Counted from the stretch's first letter, positions 20,625-29,195 are shown. The stretch: 64,000 nt of DNA from JAVVHE01 sp032249695 (GCA_032249695.1 JAVVHE010000007.1:1-64000); one strand, 5' to 3'. The notes: generated by a model from the letters alone, not told the origin. Numbers and translations are program-made.

Positions 20625-21706
20625 AGACTGCCGAGAAAGCCGCCGACGACGGCGCGGAGATCGGGCTGATCGAGCAGGAACGCGTCATGCCCGTGCGGGC
20701 TGGAGAGCTCAACGAAACTGACCGGCGCACCGCAGGCATTCAGCGCGCGGACGATCGCACGCGATTCGGCCGTCGGGTAGAGCCAGTCGCTATCGAAGCT
20801 GACCACGCAGAAGCGCGTCGCAGGGCTGAACGCGCGCGCGAGGCTGCCACCATGCGCCTCGGCCAGATCGAATGCATCGAGCGCGCGCGTGATCGCGATA
20901 TAGCTGTTCGCATCGAAGCGCTCGACGAACCGCGCACCCTGGTGATGCAGGTAGCTTTCCACCTCGAACTGCCCAGCATTGCGGAGCTGGCGGCCGAACC
21001 GCTCGGTCAGCGCGCGTTCGGAGAGATAGGTGACGTGCGCGGCCATGCGCGCCACCGCCAGCCCGCGCACCGGCCCCGCTCCGTCATAGTCGCCGCCGTT
21101 CCAATCAGGGTCGGCCATGATCGCAGCGCGGCCGACCTCGTGGAAGGCGATGTTCTGGGCGCTGTGTCGCGCTGCCGACGCGATCACCACCGCAGCGCGC
21201 ACACGCTCTGGAAGCAGCGATGCCCATGCGAGCGCCTGCGCGCCACCCATCGACCCGCCGACGACCGCTTTCAGCCGTTTGACGCCCAGCTGATCGAGCC
21301 ACGCCGCCTGCGCGCGGACCATGTCGCCGATGGTGATCGCGGGAAAGGCCGAGCCATAGGGCCGCGATGCTCCGGGCGGAGTGGAGCACGGCCCCGTGCT
21401 GCCGCTGCAGCCGCCGAGCACGTTTGCGCACAGGACGAAATTGCGCGTGGGATCGATTGGCCGCCCCGCACCGACCATCGCCTCCCACCAGCCCGGCTTG
21501 CCTGTCTTTAGATCGGGACTGGCGACGTGCTGGTTGCCGGTCAGCGCATGGCAGATCAGCACCGCGTTGTCGGGATCGAACGCGCCATAGGTTGAATAGG
21601 CGACCTTGGCTCCCGCCAGCTCTACCCCTGAATCAAGCCGCAGCGGATCGGGGAGCGTCAGGCGGCGGCCAAGGCCGAGCGCGGAGTTCAGCACGGGCGG
21701 CGGCAT
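20621..21706 (-). CDS. metX: Homoserine O-acyltransferase
   Basis: 361 residues. This alpha/beta-hydrolase transfers an acyl group (acetyl or succinyl) to homoserine, committing it to methionine. Visible: HALTGNQHVA near 53, FVLCANVLGGCSGSTGP at about 90-106, the nucleophile elbow VVGGSMGGAQAL with Ser152, the acid in FDSDWLYPT and the His in SPHGHDAFL. The frame is open far upstream, antisense to hisC, but MPPPVLNSALGLGRR is the natural start. metW follows with a 4-base overlap. I looked for a SAM-II riboswitch in the leader and did not see one; the leader is filled by a palindromic repeat. Confidence 0.94.
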   Translation of the reverse strand: MPPPVLNSALGLGRRLTLPDPLRLDSGVELAGAKVAYSTYGAFDPDNAVLICHALTGNQHVASPDLKTGKPGWWEAMVGAGRPIDPTRNFVLCANVLGGCSGSTGPCSTPPGASRPYGSAFPAITIGDMVRAQAAWLDQLGVKRLKAVVGGSMGGAQALAWASLLPERVRAAVVIASAARHSAQNIAFHEVGRAAIMADPDWNGGDYDGAGPVRGLAVARMAAHVTYLSERALTERFGRQLRNAGQFEVESYLHHQGARFVERFDANSYIAITRALDAFDLAEAHGGSLARAFSPATRFCVVSFDSDWLYPTAESRAIVRALNACGAPVSFVELSSPHGHDAFLLDQPDLRAVVGGFLGSL

Positions 21707-21707
21707 A

Positions 21708-21857
21708 GATGATCCTTCCCGGCACGGGGAGAGGGACCGAGCGCCACGCGGAGACGGGGACGCGGGCGCTTCAGGCCGCGGCGCGACGGCTTCGCCGCGC
21801 TCACCCAACGCACCTGCGGCGAGCGGTCCCCCTCCCCCTGCCGGGAACGATCGCAGG
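21708..21857. repeat. 150-bp palindromic element between metX and hisC
   Basis: The left end GATCCTTCCCGGCACGGGGA and the reverse complement of the right end (GATCGTTCCCGGCAGGGGGA) agree at nearly every position, giving terminal inverted repeats of about 25 bp. The core is GC-rich and can fold further. The element fills the space between the divergent metX and hisC starts, so it must overlap their promoters. Same family as those near 6,787, 29,049 and 32,158. Confidence 0.6.
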
Positions 21858-21892
21858 TTACGCGCCGCTCCGCCTCGGCTATGCCCGCCGCC

Positions 21893-23008
21893 ATGAACGC
21901 CCCCCGCCCGAACGCCTGGATCGACGACATCACCGCCTATGTGCCCGGCAAGGCGAGCGCGCCCGACGGCAAGCCGCTCATCAAGCTCAGCTCGAACGAG
22001 AACCCGTTCGGCCCGCCGCCATCCGCGGTCGAGGCGATGCGTGCGGCCGAAGCGACCGCGCACCGCTATCCCGAGGGATCGAGCGCCAGGCTGCGCGCGG
22101 CGATCGCGCAGCGCTATGACCTGGACCCGAAGCGCGTGCTGTGCGGCGCCGGATCGGACGAATTGCTGCAGCTGATCGCGACCGCCTTCCTGGCGCCGGG
22201 CGACGAGTGCCTGATCCCGCAATATGCGTTCAGCGTGTACCCGATCGCGGCGCGGCGCGTGGGTGCGGTGCCGGTCGAGGCACCGTCGCGCGACTATGGC
22301 GCTGACGTTGATGCGCTGCTGGCGGCGGTGACGCCCAAGACGCGCGTGCTGATGATCGCCAACCCCAACAACCCCACCGGCACGCTGCTGAAGCGCGCCG
22401 AGGCGCTGCGGCTGCACGCGGGGCTGCGGCCCGATATCCTGCTGGTGCTCGATGGCGCGTACGCCGAATATCTCGATCCCGAGACCGACGATTATGAGGA
22501 CGGGCTGGCGCTGAGCCGGGTTGCTCCGAACGTGGTGACGACGCGGACATTTTCGAAGATCCACGGGCTGGGCGGAGCGCGCGTCGGCTGGTGCCACGGC
22601 GCCGCGCGCGTGATCGAGGCGCTCAACAAGATCCGCGGGCCGTTCAACGTGACTTCGGCCGCGCAGGCGGGGGCGGAAGCCGCGCTGGCCGACGTGGATT
22701 TTCAGCGCCGCAGCTACGATCACAATCGCCGCTGGCTGCGCTGGCTGGAAGGCGAGCTGGCGGGCCTGTGCAACCACGGCATCCGCGTCATCCCCAGCGC
22801 AGCCAACTTCGTGATGCTGAGCTTTCCCGAAGACGGCCCGGTGACCGCCGAGGCGGCGTATAAGGCGCTGATGGCCGACGGCTACATCACGCGCTGGCTG
22901 GTGCCCCAAGGCATGACCCGCGAACTGCGCGTTTCGGTCGGCACCGAGGACGAGACGCGCGGAGTGGCTGCTGCGCTGCGGCGGTTCGCGGAAGCTGCGG
23001 CGGGGTAG
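21893..23008 (+). CDS. hisC: Histidinol-phosphate aminotransferase
   Basis: 371 residues from MNAPRPNAWIDDITAYVPGK. A PLP-dependent fold-type I transaminase acting late in histidine synthesis. Signatures: KLSSNENPFGPPPSAVEAM near residue 27, YPEGSSARLRAAIA, GAGSDELLQLIA, NPNNPTGTLL, DGAYAEY and the PLP lysine in TFSKIHGLGGARVGW. HisC paralogues can also serve aromatic amino-acid synthesis. An ATG 12 bases upstream (21,881) is an alternative start; no clear ribosome site separates them. It is divergent from metX and convergent with rimM. Confidence 0.93.
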   Translation: MNAPRPNAWIDDITAYVPGKASAPDGKPLIKLSSNENPFGPPPSAVEAMRAAEATAHRYPEGSSARLRAAIAQRYDLDPKRVLCGAGSDELLQLIATAFLAPGDECLIPQYAFSVYPIAARRVGAVPVEAPSRDYGADVDALLAAVTPKTRVLMIANPNNPTGTLLKRAEALRLHAGLRPDILLVLDGAYAEYLDPETDDYEDGLALSRVAPNVVTTRTFSKIHGLGGARVGWCHGAARVIEALNKIRGPFNVTSAAQAGAEAALADVDFQRRSYDHNRRWLRWLEGELAGLCNHGIRVIPSAANFVMLSFPEDGPVTAEAAYKALMADGYITRWLVPQGMTRELRVSVGTEDETRGVAAALRRFAEAAAG

Positions 23009-23039
23009 GCGAGGGCGTCCCCTCGTTTCGCAACCTCAT

Positions 23040-23056
23040 CCCGGCCTTCAGCCGGG
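23040..23056. terminator. Short hairpin between convergent hisC and rimM
   Basis: CCCGGC and GCCGGG pair around a 5-base loop about 30 bp after hisC. It could end transcription from either side; there is no T-run. Confidence 0.35.
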
Positions 23057-23097
23057 GTCGCGCTTATGAATGGCTCGCGCGTGACTGCCGGCCGAGC

Positions 23098-23604
23098 CTA
23101 CTCCAGAAACGCTGCGTCGACGGTCAGCGCATCCGCGCCAATGTCGCAGCGGCTGAGCGGCACCAGCACCTCGCGGCCGCCGGTCAGCACGACTTCCACC
23201 AGATCGCCCGCGCCGAAATCGTGGACGGCGCGGACCCGGCCGACCTCGGCTCCGTCGGCGAGCGCGGGCAAGCCGATCAGGTCGGCGACGTAGATTTCGT
23301 CTTCGGCGGGCGGGGGCAGTGCGCTGCGCGGAACGCTGAGTTCGGTGCCGCGCAGCGCCTCGGCGGCGGTGCGATCGGCCAGTTCGGCGAAGCGCGCGAT
23401 GACGCCGTGCGGCCCGGCGCGCGCCGCGACGAGCGTCAGTTCGACCGCGCCAGCACGCAGGCGCCGGTGGCGCTTCAGGCTGGCTGCGCTGTCGGCGAAC
23501 AGCTTCAGCCGCACCTCGCCCGCCACGCCATGCGCCCCCGCGACCGCCGCGAGCACGACCCTGCGCTCGCCCGAGCCGGACGGCTCCGAAGCTGTGTCAG
23601 CCAC
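23098..23604 (-). CDS. rimM: 16S rRNA processing protein RimM
   Basis: 168 residues. RimM binds ribosomal protein S19 and assists 30S maturation. The N-terminal RimM barrel has VAGAHGVAGEVRLKLFADS near residue 21; the PRC-barrel part has EIYVADLIGL, FGAGDLVEV and a closing LVPLSRCDIGADALTVDA. It lies 15 bp after rpsP on the same strand, as in the conserved ffh-rpsP-rimM-trmD-rplS order. Here the series ends at rimM, because convergent hisC follows. Confidence 0.94.
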   Translation of the reverse strand: MADTASEPSGSGERRVVLAAVAGAHGVAGEVRLKLFADSAASLKRHRRLRAGAVELTLVAARAGPHGVIARFAELADRTAAEALRGTELSVPRSALPPPAEDEIYVADLIGLPALADGAEVGRVRAVHDFGAGDLVEVVLTGGREVLVPLSRCDIGADALTVDAAFLE

Positions 23605-23619
23605 GGGCGGCCGGGGCGG

Positions 23620-23979
23620 TTAGGCCTCGGCGCCGGCCGCGGCTTCCTCGGCCTTCTTGGAACGCTCCTCAGCGCGCTCCTTCGCCTTGGCGCCGGGCTC
23701 GGCCTTCTTGGGGTTGTTGCGCTCGGCGCGCGGCTTCAGGCCCATCGCATCGAGAAAGCGCGCGACGCGGTCGGTCGGCTGCGCGCCGACGCCCAGCCAA
23801 TGCGCCGCCCGCTCGGCATCGAGCTTGATGCGCTCGGCCGAATCCTTCGGCAGCAGCGGGTTGTACGTGCCGATCTTCTCAATGAATTTGCCGTCGCGCG
23901 GCGCGCGGCCGTCCGCCACCACGATCCGGTAATAGGGCCGCTTCTTCGCGCCGCCGCGCGACAGTCGAATGGAAAGCAT
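23620..23979 (-). CDS. rpsP: 30S ribosomal protein S16
   Basis: 119 residues. The N-terminal 80 or so are canonical bS16: MLSIRLSRGGAKKRPYYRIV, then RAPRDGKFIEKIGTYNPLLP and VGAQPTDRVARFLDAMGL. The remaining about 35 residues are a Lys/Glu/Ala-rich tail (EERSKKAEEAAAGAEA end) typical of alphaproteobacterial S16. It lies between ffh and rimM on the same strand, consistent with a ribosome/secretion operon. Confidence 0.97.
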   Translation of the reverse strand: MLSIRLSRGGAKKRPYYRIVVADGRAPRDGKFIEKIGTYNPLLPKDSAERIKLDAERAAHWLGVGAQPTDRVARFLDAMGLKPRAERNNPKKAEPGAKAKERAEERSKKAEEAAAGAEA

Positions 23980-24127
23980 TGGGTCGTTGGTCCTTTCGTC
24001 GTTTCAGTCTTTACTTGGTCGTGTCATGCCAGCGAACGCTGGTAGCGGAAAGTCTTCGTGTGCGCCTCGCGCTGCGGTTAGGTTCTCCGCTTGCGCCGGG
24101 ATGACGCATCGGCGCGGACGGCCGCGC

Positions 24128-25597
24128 TCACCGCTTCAGCAATTTCTCCATCCCCGGCGGCAGACCACCGGGAAGCCTGGGCGCGCCGGGCATGCCTCCC
24201 GCGGCCGCGCCGCCCGCTCCGCCGAGCCCGCCCAGCGCATCCTGAAGGCCCTTGGCGCCACCGCCGCCGAACATCGCTCCCAGCTTCTGCAGCCCGCCCA
24301 TCTTCTTGATGCGCTTCATGACGCCCGCCATCTCCTGGTGCATCTTCAGCAGACGGTTGACCTCCTGCACCGTCTGGCCGGCGCCCTTGGCGATGCGGAT
24401 CTTGCGCTTGGCGTTCAACAACTCGGGCTTCAGCCGCTCCTTCGGGGTCATCGACAGAATGAGCGCTTCCATGCGTGCCAGCGTCTTCTCGTTGACGCCC
24501 GCGGCGGCCATCTGCTTCTGCGCGCCCGCCAGCCCCGGCATCAGCCCGGCCATCGCGCCCAGTCCGCCCATCTTCTTCATCTGGACGAACTGCTGGCGCA
24601 GATCGTTCATATCGAACTGGCCCTTGGCCATCTTGGCGGCGAGCTTCTCGGCCGCCTCAGCCTCGATCGTCTCGGCCGCGCGCTCGACCAGGCTGACAAC
24701 GTCGCCCATGCCGAGGATGCGGCCGGCGACGCGCTCCGGGTGAAACTCGTCCAGCCCGTCCAGCTTCTCGCCGGTGCCGACGAACTTGATCGGGCGGCCA
24801 GTCACCGCGCGCATCGACAAGGCCGCGCCGCCGCGCGCGTCGCCGTCCATGCGGGTGAGGATCACGCCGGTCAGGGGGACTTCCGCCGTAAAGTTGGCGG
24901 CGACGTTCACCGCGTCCTGGCCGGTCAGCGCATCGACGACAAGCAGCACCTCGTCGGGGCGGCTCTCGCCCGCCACGGCCTTCATCTCGGCCATCAGCGC
25001 CTGATCGACGTGGAGGCGGCCGGCGGTATCGAGCATCAGCACGTCGAAGCCCTGCAGCTTCGCGGCCTGCCGGGCGCGCCGCGCGATCTCCACCGGCAGC
25101 TGGCCGGGTATGATCGGCAGCGTCGCGATTCCGGTCTGCTCTCCCAGCACCGCGAGCTGCTGCTGCGCGGCCGGGCGGTTGACGTCCAAGGACGCCATCA
25201 GGACCTTCTTGCGCTCGCGCTCGCTCAGTCGCCTGGCAAGCTTGGCCGTCGTGGTCGTCTTGCCCGAGCCCTGCAGGCCGACAAGCATGATGACCGCGGG
25301 CGGCGTGACACCGACATTCAGTCCTTCGGCTTCGCCGCCGAGCATCTCGATGAGGCAATCGTGGACGATCTTCACGACCTGCTGGCCGGGGGTGATCGAC
25401 CGGATCACCTCGGCGCCGATCGCGCGGTTGGTGGCCTCGTCGATGAACTTCTTCGCGACGGGGAGCGCGACATCGGCTTCCAGAAGCGCCACCCGCACCT
25501 CGCGCATCGCTGCGCGCACGTCGAGTTCGGTCAGCGCGCCGCGGCCGCGGAGCTTGTCGAACACACCGCCGAGGCGTTCGGATAGGCTTTCAAACAC
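24128..25597 (-). CDS. ffh: Signal recognition particle protein Ffh
   Basis: 489 residues. Ffh is the GTPase subunit of SRP that targets nascent membrane proteins to FtsY. N-domain MFESLSERLGGVFDKLRGRG; G-domain with P-loop GLQGSGKTTTTAKLA, DVNRPAAQQQL, DTAGRLHVD, TRMDGDARGGAAL and GTGEKLD; methionine-rich M-domain (MKKMGGLGAMAGLMPG, MKRIKKMGGL) from about 300. The tail is Gly/Ala/Pro-rich. It heads the ffh-rpsP-rimM run, with about 150 bp before rpsP. Confidence 0.97.
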   Translation of the reverse strand: MFESLSERLGGVFDKLRGRGALTELDVRAAMREVRVALLEADVALPVAKKFIDEATNRAIGAEVIRSITPGQQVVKIVHDCLIEMLGGEAEGLNVGVTPPAVIMLVGLQGSGKTTTTAKLARRLSERERKKVLMASLDVNRPAAQQQLAVLGEQTGIATLPIIPGQLPVEIARRARQAAKLQGFDVLMLDTAGRLHVDQALMAEMKAVAGESRPDEVLLVVDALTGQDAVNVAANFTAEVPLTGVILTRMDGDARGGAALSMRAVTGRPIKFVGTGEKLDGLDEFHPERVAGRILGMGDVVSLVERAAETIEAEAAEKLAAKMAKGQFDMNDLRQQFVQMKKMGGLGAMAGLMPGLAGAQKQMAAAGVNEKTLARMEALILSMTPKERLKPELLNAKRKIRIAKGAGQTVQEVNRLLKMHQEMAGVMKRIKKMGGLQKLGAMFGGGGAKGLQDALGGLGGAGGAAAGGMPGAPRLPGGLPPGMEKLLKR

Positions 25598-25695
25598 GGG
25601 GCGGGGTCACTCCAACACGAAAAGCGCTGGCGGACGAACCCTCGTCGGCCAGCGTGATCTGCCTCGCCGCCATCTGCGGCGCGGGCGCGGCGATG

Positions 25696-25806
25696 TCAAC
25701 GGCGGAGCTGGATCCATGCGCCGGATGCGACCGTGCAAATGGCCTCGCCGATGCGGTCGAGGTATGCGTGCAAGTCGCCGAGCCGGTCACTCCAGACGAC
25801 GCTCAT
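25696..25806 (-). CDS. Possible 36-residue small protein
   Basis: An ATG-started ORF, MSVVWSDRLGDLHAYLDRIG and 16 more residues ending in WIQLRR. The composition is protein-like rather than the Arg/Ala/Pro-rich mix of shadow frames. It lies between the PAP2 stop and the ffh start on the same strand, 32 bp after PAP2. No family is recognised and no clear ribosome site is seen, so it may be chance. Confidence 0.22.
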   Translation of the reverse strand: MSVVWSDRLGDLHAYLDRIGEAICTVASGAWIQLRR

Positions 25807-25837
25807 GCGCGCGCTTGACCGCTCCGGGCGACCCGCT

Positions 25838-26527
25838 TCACCCCGCAACCTCGCCGCGGTGTGCGCGCGTGATACGAGTGGCGAGCCTGGCAGTTGCCCA
25901 GGCCCACAGCGCGCCGAGTGTCCAGCCGGCGAGCACGTCGCTCGGCCAATGCGCGCCGAGATAGACGCGCGTGGCGCCGATCAGGCCGACCAGCGCCAAC
26001 GTGAGCGCGATCAGCAGACGGCGCCGGGCGGCGGTGCGCTCGGCGCGGGCGGCGACGGCGCCGAGCGTCAGATAGGCGACCGCAGCCATCATCGCGTGGC
26101 CGCTCGGGAAACTGAGGCCGAACGTCTGGAGCGCCGCGGCCGTGGCGGGTCGCGGGCGGTGGACTAGCTGTTTCACCATCTCGGACGCGCCCTCCCCCAG
26201 CGCAGCCGACACGCCCATCAGCAGCGCCAACCGCCGCCGCCCGCGTGCGGCCTCCATCAGCGCCGCCGCGGCGACCGCGAGCGACCACACCGCGAAGCTG
26301 CCGAGCGAAGTCAGATCGAACGCCGCCTTGGTCAGCCACGCAGGGCCGCCCGGCTGCCCGCCCGGTCCGTGCAGCGCCGCCATGATCGCTGCGTCAGCGC
26401 CCAGGAAAGCCACCAGCAGCAGCCCAGCCACCGACCCCGCCGCCGCCCACAGCAGCCACGCAAAGGGCCGCTCGCGCCGGGTCAAATGCGCCACCGCGTG
26501 GCGGCCACCCGCCCTCGGCTGCCGCAA
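25838..26527 (-). CDS. PAP2-family membrane phosphatase
   Basis: 229 residues with about five hydrophobic membrane segments. The three-part phosphatase signature is complete: KQLVHRPRP, SFPSGHAMM and GATRVYLGAHWPSDVLAGW. These enzymes remove phosphate from lipid phosphates such as phosphatidate or undecaprenyl pyrophosphate at the periplasmic face. The substrate cannot be told from sequence. It lies 4 bp after a lipid kinase gene on the same strand, so the pair may act on related lipid head groups. Confidence 0.9.
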   Translation of the reverse strand: MRQPRAGGRHAVAHLTRRERPFAWLLWAAAGSVAGLLLVAFLGADAAIMAALHGPGGQPGGPAWLTKAAFDLTSLGSFAVWSLAVAAAALMEAARGRRRLALLMGVSAALGEGASEMVKQLVHRPRPATAAALQTFGLSFPSGHAMMAAVAYLTLGAVAARAERTAARRRLLIALTLALVGLIGATRVYLGAHWPSDVLAGWTLGALWAWATARLATRITRAHRGEVAG

Positions 26528-26531
26528 CCGC

Positions 26532-27410
26532 TCACGCGGCGCTCGTGAACACGCGCAGTGCGCGGCGGTGCAGGCGGAAGCGCGCGGGGGTCTCGGCGAC
26601 GATCTCGCCGTCAGCGTTGACCGCCAACGGGCGCCGCGTCCGCACCTCGAACCAGCGGCCTTCGGCGGTTTCCACCTCGCTCCAACCGCCCTGTTTCCCC
26701 GCGCGGAGATCGGGCAGCATCAGCGCCAGCCGCAGCAGCCCGCGCGTCTCAAGGCTGTAGAGCGCGAGGCGTCCATCATCGATCGCGGCGTCCTCGGTGA
26801 TCGCCATGCCGCCGCCATAAAAGCGCCCGTTCCCCACCGCGATCTGGTAGCTGCGCGCAGGCCGCGGCTGATCGCCTTCGGCCTCGATCGCCGCGCGGAA
26901 CGGCCGCGCGCCCAGCGCCACGCGGGTGGCGGCGATCGCATAGCTCAGCTTGCCGAACCGTCGCTTGAGATCGCGCGTCAGCGTCCGCGCGAGGTCGACC
27001 GACAGCCCGATCGATGCGACGTTCAAGAAATAGCATCCGTTGACCTCGCCCAGGTCGATCATGCGGGTGACGCCGCCGACGATCAGCGCCGCCGCTTCGG
27101 CCGGATCGTCGGGCAGGCCCAGCGTGCGCGCCAGGTCGTTCGCGGTGCCCGCCGGGATCACCGCCAGCGGCGTGTCGGTGCCCGCAAGGCCATTTGCGGC
27201 GGTGTTCATGGTCCCGTCGCCGCCAACCGCTGCCACCGCCGCGTAGCGCGCATGGTGGGCCCGCAGCCGCGCGATCGTCTCCTCGCGCCCCGGGCATTCT
27301 AGCTGTTCGATGACCGACCCCGCAGCGCTGAGCCGCTCCGCAGCAGCGTCGGCAGCCTCGGTCCCAGCGCGGCTGGCGGGATTGTGCATCAGCAGGATCG
27401 GGCGTCTCAT
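26532..27410 (-). CDS. Diacylglycerol kinase-family lipid kinase
   Basis: 292 residues starting MRRPILLMHNPASRAGTEAA. The DAGK catalytic domain shows the NPxS-type start motif, VAAVGGDGTMNTAANGL near 62, VIPAGTANDLARTLGLP and NVASIGLSVDL. The C-terminal half carries NGRFYGGGM and DDGRLALYSL, as in YegS-like kinases and sphingosine kinases. It probably phosphorylates a membrane lipid; in a sphingolipid-making organism the substrate need not be diacylglycerol. The frame is open 14 codons upstream. Divergent from ybgC. Confidence 0.88.
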   Translation of the reverse strand: MRRPILLMHNPASRAGTEAADAAAERLSAAGSVIEQLECPGREETIARLRAHHARYAAVAAVGGDGTMNTAANGLAGTDTPLAVIPAGTANDLARTLGLPDDPAEAAALIVGGVTRMIDLGEVNGCYFLNVASIGLSVDLARTLTRDLKRRFGKLSYAIAATRVALGARPFRAAIEAEGDQPRPARSYQIAVGNGRFYGGGMAITEDAAIDDGRLALYSLETRGLLRLALMLPDLRAGKQGGWSEVETAEGRWFEVRTRRPLAVNADGEIVAETPARFRLHRRALRVFTSAA

Positions 27411-27477
27411 CGCGGCAGTGTAACGCTTCAGGCGCCACGGGTTGCCCCTCATGCGTCGCCGCCCCTATGCCCCGCCC

Positions 27478-27909
27478 ATGTCGCAACCCGCCGTTCATGA
27501 GTTCGCGCTACGGGTCTATATGCAAGACACCGACGCATCGGGCTTCGTGTACCACGCCAATTACCTCGCCTATGCCGAGCGCGCCCGCACCGAGATGCTG
27601 CGGGTTGGCCGGATCGACCATGCGGGAATGCTCGCGCGCGGCGAGGGCGTATGGGTCGTGGCGGGAGCGACCATCAAATACCTCCGTCCGGCGCTGCTTG
27701 ACGATGCGCTTGTCGTGCGGTCGCGCCCCATCGAGGTCGGTGCAGCGCATACGCGGATCGAGCAGCGCGTCGAGCGCGGCTCCGAGCTGCTGGCCGAGAT
27801 CACCGTGACCGTCGCGTGGCTGACGCGCGGGGGGCGGCCCCAGCGCCAGCCCGCCGAGTGGCGCAGCGCGTGGCTGCAGATGGTCGAAGCCGCGCGCGAG
27901 GCATGGTGA
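27478..27909 (+). CDS. ybgC: Tol-Pal system acyl-CoA thioesterase YbgC
   Basis: 143 residues starting MSQPAVHEFALRVYMQDTD. A hotdog-fold 4-hydroxybenzoyl-CoA-type thioesterase: YMQDTDASGFVYHANYLAYAERAR contains the catalytic Asp and the conserved HxxYL pattern. It is the first gene of the tol-pal operon, overlapping tolQ by one base (TGATG), and is thought to link phospholipid metabolism to envelope maintenance. An in-frame ATG 36 bases upstream is less likely. Confidence 0.93.
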   Translation: MSQPAVHEFALRVYMQDTDASGFVYHANYLAYAERARTEMLRVGRIDHAGMLARGEGVWVVAGATIKYLRPALLDDALVVRSRPIEVGAAHTRIEQRVERGSELLAEITVTVAWLTRGGRPQRQPAEWRSAWLQMVEAAREAW

Positions 27910-28607
27910 TGGACCAGCTCCAGCTCGCCACCGACGCTGCGCGACTGTCGCCCGTGGCGCTGTTCATGCAGGCGGACATCATCGTGAAGGCGGTGATGGG
28001 AGGGCTGCTGCTTGCCTCGGTCTGGAGCTGGGCGATCATCCTTGATCGCTCGATCCGGCTGGGCCGCATCAGGCGCGAGGCTGCAGCGTTCGAGGGGCGC
28101 TTTTGGGAGACGCCGGATATCGAGCCGTTCGCCGAGCGCGCGAAGAAATCCGCGCTGCCGCACGCGCGGGTGCTGGTGGCGGGCATGGACGAGTGGCGCG
28201 CATCGACCGCGCACGGCGTGCGCGACCGCGAGGGCGTGCGCGCGCGGCTCGCATCGATCATGGGCGTCGCGGTCGCGCGCGAGATCGACGACTTGTCGGA
28301 CCGGCTGAACATCCTCGCGACGATCGGATCGGTCGCGCCGTTCGTGGGTCTGTTCGGGACAGTGTGGGGCATCATGCGCGCCTTCACCTCGATCGCGGCC
28401 ACGCAGAACACCACGCTCGCGGTCGTCGCTCCGGGCATTGCCGAGGCGCTGTTTGCCACCGCCATCGGCTTGTTCGCTGCGATCCCCGCTGTCATCGGCT
28501 ATAACCGCCTGCTGCACGGCATCGGGCGGCTGGAAGCGCGGCTGCAGGGCTTTGCCGACGAGTTTCACGGGCTGCTGTCGCGCCAGCTGGATGGGATGGG
28601 CGGCTGA
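27909..28607 (+). CDS. tolQ: Tol-Pal inner-membrane protein TolQ
   Basis: 232 residues; MotA/TolQ/ExbB family. It has an N-terminal membrane helix near 20-40 (DIIVKAVMGGLLLASVWSWA), a large cytoplasmic loop, and two further helices including NILATIGSVAPFVGLFGTVW and ATAIGLFAAIPAVIGYN. With TolR it forms the proton-driven stator that energises TolA during cell division. ATG at 27,909 overlaps the ybgC stop; an ATG at 27,903 is also in frame. The stop overlaps tolR by one base. Confidence 0.95.
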   Translation: MDQLQLATDAARLSPVALFMQADIIVKAVMGGLLLASVWSWAIILDRSIRLGRIRREAAAFEGRFWETPDIEPFAERAKKSALPHARVLVAGMDEWRASTAHGVRDREGVRARLASIMGVAVAREIDDLSDRLNILATIGSVAPFVGLFGTVWGIMRAFTSIAATQNTTLAVVAPGIAEALFATAIGLFAAIPAVIGYNRLLHGIGRLEARLQGFADEFHGLLSRQLDGMGG

Positions 28608-29044
28608 TGGCGACGGGTGCAACGCCGAGCGCGCGCCGCAGCCGCCGCGCCATGCCGATGAGCGAGATCAACGTCACCCCGCTCGTCGACGTGATGCTGG
28701 TGCTGCTGATCATTTTCATGGTCGCCGCGCCGCTGCTGGTGGCTGGCGTGCCGCTCGATCTGCCGGGCAGCCGCGCGAAGGCGCTCCCCAATGAGGACAA
28801 GCCGATCGCGATCAGCATTGACGCGCGCGGGCGCACCTTCATCGGCGAGGACGAGGTGCCACGCGACGAGCTGCGGCCGCGGCTGGATCGGCTGGCAGCA
28901 CAAAGCCGCGACAAGCGCGTGCTGGTCCGCGCCGACAGATCGGTCGACTACGGCACGGTGCTGGGTGTGCTGGGCGAGGTCGCTGGCGCGGGGCTGACCA
29001 AGGTGAGCCTGATCGCCCGGCCAACCAACAGGGGCGGGGCGTGA
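28607..29044 (+). CDS. tolR: Tol-Pal protein TolR (ExbD family)
   Basis: 145 residues. A short cytoplasmic N-terminus with MSEINVTPLVDVMLVLLIIF places the single membrane helix near 18-42 with its conserved Asp, which carries protons with TolQ. The periplasmic part has VPLDLPGSRAK and VLVRADRSVDYGTVLGVLGEV. Translationally coupled to tolQ (TGATG). A 151-bp palindromic element separates it from tolA. Confidence 0.95.
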   Translation: MATGATPSARRSRRAMPMSEINVTPLVDVMLVLLIIFMVAAPLLVAGVPLDLPGSRAKALPNEDKPIAISIDARGRTFIGEDEVPRDELRPRLDRLAAQSRDKRVLVRADRSVDYGTVLGVLGEVAGAGLTKVSLIARPTNRGGA

Positions 29045-29048
29045 GCCG

Positions 29049-29180
29049 ACACGCCAGCCCCTCCCCAATACGGGAATCTGCCGGGCTGCGCAGCCGACCG
29101 GCGGTGGGGTTGGCGGCGCGCGTCGCGGCCCCGCCGGCCGCCGCTGAAGCGGCGTCCACGTCCCCGTGCCGGGGAGGGGC
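29049..29180. repeat. Palindromic element inside the tol operon
   Basis: CGACACGCCAGCCCCTCCCC at the left and the reverse complement of CCCCGTGCCGGGGAGGGGCT at the right form inverted ends between tolR and tolA. Inner segments also pair (GCCGGGCTGCGCAGC with GGCGTCCACG flanking). It belongs to the same palindrome family as the elements near 6,787 and 21,708. Being inside an operon, it is transcribed and could stabilise or attenuate the mRNA. Confidence 0.5.
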
Positions 29181-29195
29181 TCGGAGTCCGGCGCG

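Noticed and set aside
21707..21880. SAM-II riboswitch before metX
   Set aside because: Leaders of metX in alphaproteobacteria often carry one, but the region is occupied by a palindromic repeat and I could not find the SAM-II pseudoknot pattern.
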